From Bacteroidetes bacterium 4572_112 (lineage in GTDB: Bacteria; Bacteroidota; Bacteroidia; Bacteroidales; UBA1556): a stretch of 5,762 bases of DNA. The position numbers and the translations under genes were made by a program. The stretch lies in the NCBI GenBank assembly GCA_002254285.1, contig NIUZ01000129.1, positions 1-5,762 of the forward strand, given 5' to 3'. The notes under the pieces were generated by a model that was not told the origin of the DNA, searched no databases, and was given only the letters and a program-made list of their open reading frames with translations. Position 1 is the first letter of the stretch. The number at the start of each line of letters is the position of its first letter. Shown here piece by piece: positions 1 to 5,762 of this stretch.

Positions 1-158
1 CTACGTTAACTCTTACAAAATACAAGCCAGAAATCATTAATATTTAATTATCAATGTATTATAAACCGCATATATTAACTGTTAGCATTTAAATCTAACA
101 TAATTAATTCATCATTTTCTCATTTTGACACACTATTAGCGATTAGAGAACTTGCTCT

Positions 159-184
159 AAAAAAGAAATATTACTAGTTAGTAA
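159..184 (-). terminator. Possible weak terminator of feoAB
   Basis: Read on the minus strand, a 5-bp hairpin TTACT-AACT-AGTAA overlaps the feoAB stop codon (184-171) and is followed by the T-rich run TATTTCTTTTTT. The stem is short and A/T-rich, so it would be a weak intrinsic terminator. A second hairpin, TTAGAG/CTCTAA at 143-160, follows it but has no T-tract behind it. No better terminator is visible in the 177 bp after feoAB. Confidence 0.27.
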
Positions 185-2676
185 AATAAACTCCCGATTT
201 GATAAGCAGCAAAAGCCGCTACCCATGCAATAGCAGTAGTATATACTATCTCGAAGATTGCATATTTCCACAAACCAGATTCGCGCTTAATAGCAGCAAT
301 AGTAGCTATACAAGGGAAGTAAAAGAGCACAAATAATAAAAATCCGAAAGCAACCGGAGGCGTATAAATTTTCTGCCCCATTTTGGGACCAGAGGTATAT
401 ACTGCAGCTTTCAGCCTGTCTCCTAAAGACTGAGTACCTTCGGCATCAGGATCGGTTTGATACAGCACACCCATTGTGGAAACAACAATTTCCTTAGCAG
501 CAGCACCAGTAATAAGGCTCACCCCTATTTTCCAATCAAATCCAAGTGGGCGAATTGTAGGCTCAATAAAGTGACCAAGCATACCTATATAAGATTTCTC
601 TTGACGCTCGCCTTCCTTCATTAGCGAAATCTTATGAGAGATTTTTGTTTTTACTATTTCAAGGCTATCAGTATCTATATTTTGATTCTGTTCAGCTGTT
701 TGTACCATTTCATTCTGCAATGCATTATAATCTCTCGAATAATCTATCTCACGAGGGAAATAGCCAAGTGCCCATATTAATACTGAGGCAACCAATATAA
801 TTCCTGCCATTTTCTTAAGGTACATTTCGGCCTTAAACCACATATGTTTAACAATGGTAAGAGCTGTTGGCACACGATAAGGTGGCAATTCCATTACAAA
901 TGGTAATTCTTTAGCTTTAAATAGCGTTTTTTTGAAAATCCAAGCAACTACTCCTGCCATCATTATACCCAAGGTGTATATAAAGAATAACATTGTACCA
1001 GGGTACTGAGGAAAGAAAGCACTTATAATCACCACATAAACAGGTAATCGCGCGCTACACGACATAAACGGATTTATAAGCATAGTCACCAATCTGTCAT
1101 TACGCCCTTCGATGGTACGAGTAGCCATAATAGCAGGCACATTACAACCAAAACCCATAAGCAATGGAATAAACGAACGACCATGAAGCCCTACTTTATG
1201 CATAATTTTATCAACAATAAAAGCCACGCGAGCCATATAGCCCGTATCTTCCATAATGGAGATAAAGAAGAATAGGATTAATATATTTGGCAAAAAGCTA
1301 ATAACACTACCAACTCCACCAATAATTCCATCAACAAGCAAATCGCGTATTAGCCCCGGAGACATAAGACCAGAGATAAAATCGCTTAAAAGCCCTACTC
1401 CAGATTCTATCCACGATTGAGGATAACTACCCACAAAAAATGTAGCTTGAAACATTATCCACATCAAAAATATGAATAAAGGAAAGCTATATAACTTATT
1501 GGTAATAAAGCTATCAATAGCATGAGTAACATCTCTTTTGCTAAAAGTAGCTCCTACTTTATATGTTTCTTTAAGAGCACCGTCAATAAAACCATATTTG
1601 GCATCTGTAATTGCAGATTCAGCATTCTCTTTAAAATACTCTTCGGCACGTTTCTGACGAGCAGCAACTAATTCCTTAATTTCTTCTTCGTTAACAGCCT
1701 GTTTTATTTTTTGCTGCGCATCATTATCGCCTTCAAAGAGCTTTATGGCAAGAAAACGCGATGAAATTCTATCGGTAAGATCCCAATTTTCAGGACGCTT
1801 TATTAAATCTTGAATCATACGAATGGATTTCTCCAAACATTTACCATAATTAATATGAATATGACGCTCTACAGGATTCTTATCTAAGTATGATTCAATA
1901 ACCAAATCAAATAACTCATCAATACCTTTTGCCTTAGCTCCAACAGTTCTCACAGACGGAATACCAAGCATTTGCGATAATAAATCATCATCAAGAACAT
2001 CCTTACGCCTATCCATTTCGTCGCTCATATTAAGCGCCATTACCACCTTAATATCCATATCAATAAGCTGGGTAGTAAGGTATAGGTTTCGCTCAAGGTT
2101 CGACGAATCCACAACATTAATAACCACATCAGGCATATTGTCGTGAATAAAATTACGTACATAAAGTTCTTCTGGAGAATATGCTGTTAGCGAATACGTA
2201 CCTGGCAGGTCAACAACATTTATCTTATAATCACCATGTTTAAAACTAGCTTCTTTGGAATCAACAGTAACGCCACTATAGTTTCCAACATGCTCATTCA
2301 TTCCTGAAACAATATTGAAAATTGTAGTTTTTCCACAATTTGGATTTCCTACAAAAGCTACATTAAGCTCTTTATGCTTGTGATCATTGGTTTTTAAGCC
2401 GCTGTCATCTTTAATAGTACCCTTATAATCAAACTCCTTGCTTTTAACATCACTTTTCGACATCATTTCTATAAGCTCAGCTTCCGCAACTCGTAATGAA
2501 ACATCATATCCCATAAGTGAATATTCTATTGGATCCTGCAATGGAGCACGACGAATTACTTCTATCTCTTTGCCTGTCACAAAGCCCATCTCCATTATCC
2601 TACGACGAAAAGCACCACGTCCTTTTACCTTAGATATAATTCCTTTTTCGCCTTCTTTTAATTCACTTAAATACAT
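178..2676 (-). CDS. feoB: Fused FeoA-FeoB ferrous iron transporter
   Basis: An 832-residue inner-membrane Fe2+ importer in which the small FeoA SH3-like protein is fused to the N-terminus of FeoB. Seen in the sequence: FeoA domain at residues 1-73, a charged linker at about 74-103, then the G domain with G1 GNPNCGKTT (110-118), switch threonine T137 in GVT, G3 DLPG (156-159) and G4 NMSD (216-219). A helical guanine-dissociation-inhibitor-like region spans about 270-360. The membrane part starts near 394 and holds two gate regions: EDTGYMARVAF with GFGCNVPAI (476-516, C511) and CSARLPVY (540-547), then GAAAKEIVVSTMG (724-736). A hydrophilic loop occupies about 641-696, as in other Bacteroidota FeoB proteins. 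The length fits a complete fusion, and no frameshift or lost motif is visible. The ATG at 2676 begins the typical FeoA start MYLSELKEGEKG. It lies 51 bp downstream of the DUF4442 gene on the same strand. No separate feoC is seen, and I found no clear Fur box. Confidence 0.97.
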   Translation of the reverse strand: MYLSELKEGEKGIISKVKGRGAFRRRIMEMGFVTGKEIEVIRRAPLQDPIEYSLMGYDVSLRVAEAELIEMMSKSDVKSKEFDYKGTIKDDSGLKTNDHKHKELNVAFVGNPNCGKTTIFNIVSGMNEHVGNYSGVTVDSKEASFKHGDYKINVVDLPGTYSLTAYSPEELYVRNFIHDNMPDVVINVVDSSNLERNLYLTTQLIDMDIKVVMALNMSDEMDRRKDVLDDDLLSQMLGIPSVRTVGAKAKGIDELFDLVIESYLDKNPVERHIHINYGKCLEKSIRMIQDLIKRPENWDLTDRISSRFLAIKLFEGDNDAQQKIKQAVNEEEIKELVAARQKRAEEYFKENAESAITDAKYGFIDGALKETYKVGATFSKRDVTHAIDSFITNKLYSFPLFIFLMWIMFQATFFVGSYPQSWIESGVGLLSDFISGLMSPGLIRDLLVDGIIGGVGSVISFLPNILILFFFISIMEDTGYMARVAFIVDKIMHKVGLHGRSFIPLLMGFGCNVPAIMATRTIEGRNDRLVTMLINPFMSCSARLPVYVVIISAFFPQYPGTMLFFIYTLGIMMAGVVAWIFKKTLFKAKELPFVMELPPYRVPTALTIVKHMWFKAEMYLKKMAGIILVASVLIWALGYFPREIDYSRDYNALQNEMVQTAEQNQNIDTDSLEIVKTKISHKISLMKEGERQEKSYIGMLGHFIEPTIRPLGFDWKIGVSLITGAAAKEIVVSTMGVLYQTDPDAEGTQSLGDRLKAAVYTSGPKMGQKIYTPPVAFGFLLFVLFYFPCIATIAAIKRESGLWKYAIFEIVYTTAIAWVAAFAAYQIGSLFY

Positions 2677-2713
2677 GATACTGTTTTTTTCAATTGATAC
2701 TATTTAATAACAA

Positions 2714-2721
2714 CAAAACTA
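2714..2721 (-). promoter_or_regulatory. Candidate -7 promoter element for feoAB
   Basis: On the minus strand TAGTTTTG matches the Bacteroidota sigma-A -7 consensus TAnnTTTG. It ends 37 nt before the feoAB ATG. No good -33 TTTG lies at the usual spacing of about 19-21 nt. The site sits just past the DUF4442 stop codon, so feoAB may have its own promoter even if it is also read from upstream. This is a motif match only. Confidence 0.4.
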
Positions 2722-2727
2722 TAGCTA

Positions 2728-3285
2728 TTAACACTCTAGCTTATCACTATAAGTAGGTATATTTCTATTTTTAAGAGCCTCTTTTTTCTTTTGTATTTTT
2801 ATCGAATACGACTCTTTTGTTGCAATATACACAACCTTTGTCGCTTTCATATGCACGTTTCCTGACTTATCGACAAACTCTACTGGTAATGTAAGGTAAT
2901 ATTCCCCTTTATCTTTTAAGCTTTTTCTAATTTCGTCAATTGTAGCATCTTCAATAATAAATTTTGCTACAACTTTCTTCTTTATTGGTTTCTTAAATAC
3001 AATATGCGCCTCTTTATCCCAAATAACATATTCCTTTCCAAATATATTACGAAGCTGAATAGCAAAAATAGGATCAATAGATGCATAAATACTGCCCCCA
3101 AAGACAGTCATATTTATATTCCAATTCCTTAAGCCTAGCTTAATACATATATGCATTTCGCGCCAATCATCAGATATAAACCTAACCTTACCACTGCTTC
3201 TGCGATAGGCTGGATAAATATTTAATCCAAGTTTATATAGTTTGGTATAAAAGCTTTCTTTTCTGGTAGTTTCAAATTCTTTCAC
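2728..3285 (-). CDS. DUF4442 hotdog-fold (thioesterase-like) protein
   Basis: A cytosolic protein of about 185 residues recognised as DUF4442 (PF14539), a hotdog-fold family related to PaaI-type thioesterases and without an established substrate. Numbering from the GTG at 3285, the family signatures are LNIYPAYRRSSGKVRF (21-36), SDDWREMHI (38-46), the N-x-T-x-FGGS-x-Y-x-x-x-DP block (58-72), and YVIWDKEAHIVFKKP (86-100), followed by the terminal beta strands. An ATG at 3333 would add 16 residues (MLISYICIILIINNII). I prefer the GTG for three reasons: the family normally starts just before LNIYP, the extra residues are an odd hydrophobic stretch for a soluble protein, and a perfect -7 promoter element lies inside that extension. 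It is followed by feoAB 51 bp downstream on the same strand with no terminator between, so the two may be co-transcribed. The C-terminus is lysine-rich. The family call is firm; the function is unknown. Confidence 0.85.
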   Translation of the reverse strand: MKEFETTRKESFYTKLYKLGLNIYPAYRRSSGKVRFISDDWREMHICIKLGLRNWNINMTVFGGSIYASIDPIFAIQLRNIFGKEYVIWDKEAHIVFKKPIKKKVVAKFIIEDATIDEIRKSLKDKGEYYLTLPVEFVDKSGNVHMKATKVVYIATKESYSIKIQKKKEALKNRNIPTYSDKLEC

Positions 3286-3313
3286 AATAATATTATTGAT
3301 AATTAGTATTATG

Positions 3314-3321
3314 CAAATATA
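3314..3321 (-). promoter_or_regulatory. Candidate -7 promoter element for the DUF4442 gene
   Basis: On the minus strand TATATTTG is an exact match to the Bacteroidota -7 consensus TAnnTTTG. It ends 28 nt before the GTG at 3285 but lies downstream of the ATG at 3333. If it is the promoter, transcripts would start near 3308 and could not encode the longer ATG-started protein. The -33 region has no clear TTTG at the usual spacing. Confidence 0.42.
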
Positions 3322-3393
3322 AGAAATAAGCATCAAAAAAAATATCTACATTTATAAAATTCGAAATTAAAATAATAATCAACTAATTAACTA

Positions 3394-3424
3394 CCTAAAA
3401 GCAATAATAAAGAGTGCTTTTAGG
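3394..3424 (+). repeat. Perfect 10-bp inverted repeat with T-tract (operator or terminator)
   Basis: CCTAAAAGCA (3394-3403) and TGCTTTTAGG (3415-3424) are exact reverse complements separated by 11 nt. The run TTTCTTTTTTT (3425-3435) follows on the plus strand, so as RNA it has the form of a rightward intrinsic terminator. However, no rightward gene lies upstream of it. The right arm falls about where the -33 element of the PLP-enzyme promoter would be, so it may instead be an operator for a dimeric regulator. A terminator of a short unannotated transcript, or a barrier insulating the two divergent genes, is also possible. Confidence 0.6.
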
Positions 3425-3437
3425 TTTCTTTTTTTCA

Positions 3438-3445
3438 TACTTTTG
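3438..3445 (+). promoter_or_regulatory. Candidate -7 promoter element for the class-V aminotransferase gene
   Basis: TACTTTTG matches the Bacteroidota -7 consensus TAnnTTTG and ends 34 nt before the ATG at 3480. The predicted start of transcription is near 3450. The expected -33 position falls in the right arm of the inverted repeat at 3415-3424 and shows no clear TTTG, which may mean that the promoter is weak or depends on an activator. Confidence 0.45.
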
Positions 3446-3479
3446 ACCCTGAAATTAAATCTACACACAACAACTCAAA

Positions 3480-4943
3480 ATGGAGCAATATTTTAGTAAA
3501 TTCAGAGACCAGGTTATAGGTCGAAACCATATTTTTACAAGCCCTTACGGCGAACAAAAGATAATATATGCTGACTGGGTAGCTAGTGGCAGATTATATA
3601 AAGCTATTGAAGACAAAATCACTAATGATTTTGGCCCTTTCGTAGCAAACACTCACACAGAAACAAGCGAAACTGGTACTGTAATGACCAAGGCATACCA
3701 TCATGCCAAACATATTATTCGTGAGCATGTAAACGCCAACGAAAATGATGTAGTTATTACTGCTGGCGTAGGCATGACTGGGGTTATTAATAAATTCCAG
3801 CGTATGTTAGGCTTAAAAGCTTGTCAGAACGTAGGTAGTGGTTGCAATTTCGTTATTAAAGAAAAACCTGTTGTGTTTATTACACATATGGAGCATCATA
3901 GCAATCACACATCGTGGTATGAAACAATGACTGATGTAGTTGTGCTTCCTGCCAAAGAAGATGGCACTATTGATCTTGTAAAAATGGACGAAATAGTGGC
4001 TTCATATTCTGGAAGAGAAAAAATGATTGGTAGTTTTACCGCTTGTAGCAATGTTACAGGAATTGGAACTCCATATCACAAAATGGCGGCTATAATGCAT
4101 AAGTACAGTGGAGTTTGCTTTATTGACTTTGCAGCAAATGCTCCCTATGATGATATGAATATGCATCCTGAGAATCCTAACGAAGCTCTTGATGCTATAA
4201 TGTTCTCTCCTCATAAATTCCTTGGAGGACCTTCTTCTTCTGGAGTACTAATTTTCAATCAAGAATTATACACCAACGAAGTACCTGATCAGCCAGGTGG
4301 AGGAACTGTAGAATGGACAAATGCTTGGGGCGAATATAAATATACTGACGATATTGAAGCTCGTGAAGATGGCGGTACACCAGGTTTTCTACAGGCAATA
4401 CGTACAGCTCTTTCCATAAAACTTAAAGAGCAAATGGGTACCAAAAACATCCAAAAAAGAGAGCATGAACTATTTAAAATTGCATTTAAAGAATTAGATA
4501 AAGTAAAGAATCTTAAAATACTAGCTTCCAATATTAAAGAACGTATTGGTGCACTATCATTTTATATAAAAGGTGTGCATTATAATCTAATCGTAAAATT
4601 ACTAAACGATAGGTTTGGAATTCAGGTTAGAGGTGGTTGTGCTTGCGCTGGAACTTACGGTCATTATTTATTAAATGTTACCCACGAGGAGTCGAAACGC
4701 ATAACTGATATGATAGACGTTGGAAACCTTAGCGAAAAGCCAGGATGGGTACGCTTATCAGTACATCCTACTATGACTAATGATGAGCTTTATTACATAT
4801 GTGATGCAATAAAGCAAATTGGAGAAAAGAGCAAAGAGTGGGCTGAAGATTATGTTCATGTAAAAGCTTCTAACGAATTTGTTCACAAAGACTTCCTCAA
4901 TAAAGACAGATATCAAATTGAAGATTGGTTTGAGTTAAATTAA
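3480..4943 (+). CDS. Class-V aminotransferase / cysteine-desulfurase-like PLP enzyme
   Basis: A 487-residue, probably cytosolic enzyme of fold-type I, aminotransferase class V. Seen in the sequence: IIYADWVASGRL near the N-terminus (28-39), the cofactor-stacking region EHHSNHTSW (138-146), FIDFAAN with D216 expected to contact the pyridine nitrogen, and SPHKFLGG (243-250) with K246 as the PLP Schiff-base lysine. RGGCACAGTYGHYLL (384-398) follows. Aligned by eye with the SufS motif R-x-G-x-x-C-A, C389 falls on the catalytic persulfide cysteine, and C387 is an extra cysteine where SufS has histidine. The protein is some 80 residues longer than typical SufS or IscS (about 400), with extra sequence around 112-128 and at the C-terminus (about 435-487). 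The start is secure: an in-frame TAA lies at 3456. No suf or isc partners are adjacent, and a strong terminator follows, so it appears monocistronic. Desulfurase, lyase or aminotransferase activity cannot be decided from sequence alone, so no symbol is assigned. Confidence 0.93.
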   Translation: MEQYFSKFRDQVIGRNHIFTSPYGEQKIIYADWVASGRLYKAIEDKITNDFGPFVANTHTETSETGTVMTKAYHHAKHIIREHVNANENDVVITAGVGMTGVINKFQRMLGLKACQNVGSGCNFVIKEKPVVFITHMEHHSNHTSWYETMTDVVVLPAKEDGTIDLVKMDEIVASYSGREKMIGSFTACSNVTGIGTPYHKMAAIMHKYSGVCFIDFAANAPYDDMNMHPENPNEALDAIMFSPHKFLGGPSSSGVLIFNQELYTNEVPDQPGGGTVEWTNAWGEYKYTDDIEAREDGGTPGFLQAIRTALSIKLKEQMGTKNIQKREHELFKIAFKELDKVKNLKILASNIKERIGALSFYIKGVHYNLIVKLLNDRFGIQVRGGCACAGTYGHYLLNVTHEESKRITDMIDVGNLSEKPGWVRLSVHPTMTNDELYYICDAIKQIGEKSKEWAEDYVHVKASNEFVHKDFLNKDRYQIEDWFELN

Positions 4944-4976
4944 GCATTATGACCTGATTAAATCTTAAAATATTAT

Positions 4977-5011
4977 AAAGGCTATCTTTAAATAAAAGTC
5001 AGCCTTTTTTT
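4977..5011 (+). terminator. Intrinsic terminator after the class-V aminotransferase gene
   Basis: AAAGGCT (4977-4983) pairs perfectly with AGCCTTT (5001-5007). Inside, CTTT (4986-4989) pairs with AAAG (4995-4998) across a 2x2 internal loop, closing a 5-nt loop. Seven consecutive T residues (5005-5011) form the T-tract, overlapping the end of the stem. It begins 33 bp after the stop codon and separates this gene from the MATE gene downstream. Confidence 0.82.
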
Positions 5012-5027
5012 ATGCACAAATAATGCT

Positions 5028-5035
5028 TTCCTTTG
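5028..5035 (+). promoter_or_regulatory. Weak candidate -7 element for the MATE gene
   Basis: TTCCTTTG matches TAnnTTTG at all fixed positions except the second base. It ends 22 nt before the TTG start at 5058. No -33 TTTG is seen, because that region is the terminator T-tract. This is a poor match and is listed only because a promoter is expected after the terminator. Confidence 0.22.
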
Positions 5036-5057
5036 CAAAATATTAAAAAATAATAAA

Positions 5058-5762
5058 TTGAAGTATTTACCATACTATAAGCGGAACCTAAAACTAGCAT
5101 TTCCCATAGTGCTTTCTCAGGCTGGACAAGTAATCGTACAGCAGGTGGATACTATGATGGTGGGCTATGTTGGCACTGTAGATTTAGCTGCAGCGGCATT
5201 CGCAAACTCTATTTTTGTAATAGGATTGGTAATGGTGATGGGCTTTACATTTGGCATCACTCCTGCCGTTGGCTTAGCCTTTGCTAATAAAAACAAGAAG
5301 TACTTACAAAGCCTTTTGGTAAATGCCCATGTTTTAAATATCAGCTTTGCCATAGTAGTTTCTGTAATACTATTAGGATTGAGCTTTACGTTTCCATTTA
5401 TGGGGCAAGATGAAGAAGTATGGAAGCTATCACAGCCTTATTTCTATACACTTATAGCATCTTTATTACCACTTATTATCTTCTTTACAAATAAGCAATT
5501 TGGCGAGGGAATTGGTAATACAAAAAAAGCCATGTATGTAACCATATCATCAAACATTATTAATGTGATATTCAACTATATACTTATATTTGGAAAATTT
5601 GGAGCACCAGAGTTAGGATTATTGGGAGCAGGAATATCCACCTTAATTTCGCGAGTATATATGGCTGTAATGTTTGTTGCTATTTTCAAATACGGCGAAA
5701 CTTTTAAGGATTATTATTCAAAACTAAGGTTTGACCTTATTAATAAAGAGGCAATTAAAAAA
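5058..5762 (+). CDS. MATE-family efflux transporter, N-terminal part (runs off the window)
   Basis: The first 235 codons of an inner-membrane multidrug and toxin extrusion (MATE, NorM/DinF-type) antiporter, which exports organic cations or drugs in exchange for Na+ or H+. The family is usually about 440-460 residues with 12 helices, so roughly half is present. Seen in the sequence: KYLPYYKRNLKLAFPIVLSQ at the start, QQVDTMMVGYVGTVDLAAAA (28-47) covering helix 1 and the first loop, and about six hydrophobic helices in all. The typical mid-protein block N-x-I-FNYILIFGKFGAPELGLLGAG (169-192) follows. The frame has no ATG between the in-frame TAA at 4989 and the family-conserved start, so TTG at 5058, after an A-rich leader, is the best start. 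The first ATG (5151) would remove most of helix 1. Substrate cannot be inferred. It lies 114 bp after the PLP gene with a terminator between, so it is probably transcribed separately. Confidence 0.9.
   Translation, partial: MKYLPYYKRNLKLAFPIVLSQAGQVIVQQVDTMMVGYVGTVDLAAAAFANSIFVIGLVMVMGFTFGITPAVGLAFANKNKKYLQSLLVNAHVLNISFAIVVSVILLGLSFTFPFMGQDEEVWKLSQPYFYTLIASLLPLIIFFTNKQFGEGIGNTKKAMYVTISSNIINVIFNYILIFGKFGAPELGLLGAGISTLISRVYMAVMFVAIFKYGETFKDYYSKLRFDLINKEAIKK

Noticed and set aside
143..160. Hairpin TTAGAG-AACTTG-CTCTAA downstream of feoAB as a terminator
   Set aside because: On the feoAB strand the T-tract lies before the hairpin rather than after it, and on the plus strand it is followed by A residues.
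2438..2707. 89-codon open frame on the plus strand across the feoAB 5' end
   Set aside because: It is antisense to the conserved FeoA domain, has low-complexity composition and no recognisable motif; it is a shadow of feoAB.
2677..2727. Fur box or other iron-responsive operator before feoAB
   Set aside because: No sequence close to the GATAATGATAATCATTATC palindrome, or another clear dyad, is present in the gap.
3337..3479. Riboswitch or leader RNA before the PLP-enzyme gene
   Set aside because: The best promoter element (3438-3445) lies after the hairpin, leaving a leader of only about 30 nt, and no known riboswitch core is recognisable.
4002..4531. Two minus-strand open frames (70 and 80 codons) inside the PLP-enzyme gene
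   Set aside because: Both are antisense to strongly conserved coding sequence, including the K246 region, and resemble no family I know.
5165..5353. 62-codon minus-strand open frame inside the MATE gene
   Set aside because: It is antisense to clear MATE coding sequence, and its alanine-, threonine- and lysine-rich sequence mirrors the sense codons.
1..5762. Mobile element, CRISPR array, defence system, tRNA or rRNA
   Set aside because: No transposase or integrase motifs, no spaced direct repeats, no RNA-gene signatures and no composition break were seen; all recognised genes are ordinary metabolic or transport functions.

Overview
The window looks like chromosomal DNA from a low-GC member of the Bacteroidota. 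Three observations support this. The ferrous-iron transporter is a FeoA-FeoB fusion whose FeoA part and long hydrophilic loop before the last membrane helices are of the Bacteroidota type. There are no purine-rich Shine-Dalgarno sites before the genes; their leaders are A/T-rich. Three genes carry a match to the Bacteroidota -7 promoter element TAnnTTTG a short, similar distance (28-37 nt) before their starts. I cannot place it below phylum level.

Layout, left to right. Positions 1-177 hold no convincing gene. They contain the 3' flank of feoAB with a weak hairpin and T-tract, and a short open stretch running off the left edge. A leftward pair follows: a hotdog-fold DUF4442 protein (about 3285 to 2728), then the fused FeoAB transporter (2676 to 178), 51 bp apart. 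Between 3286/3334 and 3479 lies a divergent promoter region. It contains a perfect 10-bp inverted repeat followed by a T-tract, directly upstream of the promoter of the next gene. Rightward comes a 487-residue class-V aminotransferase/cysteine-desulfurase-fold PLP enzyme (3480-4943), closed by a good intrinsic terminator (about 4977-5011). Last is the first half of a MATE-family efflux transporter (5058 onward), which starts at TTG and runs off the right edge.

Function. FeoAB imports Fe2+ through the inner membrane. The PLP enzyme keeps both the Schiff-base lysine and a cysteine aligned with the catalytic cysteine of SufS-type desulfurases, so a sulfur- or selenium-mobilising role is possible but unproven. 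DUF4442 proteins are thioesterase-like hotdog proteins of unknown role. The MATE protein exports cations or drugs. Apart from the possible DUF4442-feoAB co-transcription, nothing shows that these genes form one pathway. I see no mobile element, CRISPR array, tRNA or rRNA. The window reads as ordinary core-genome sequence; the most notable non-coding feature is the inverted repeat at 3394-3424.
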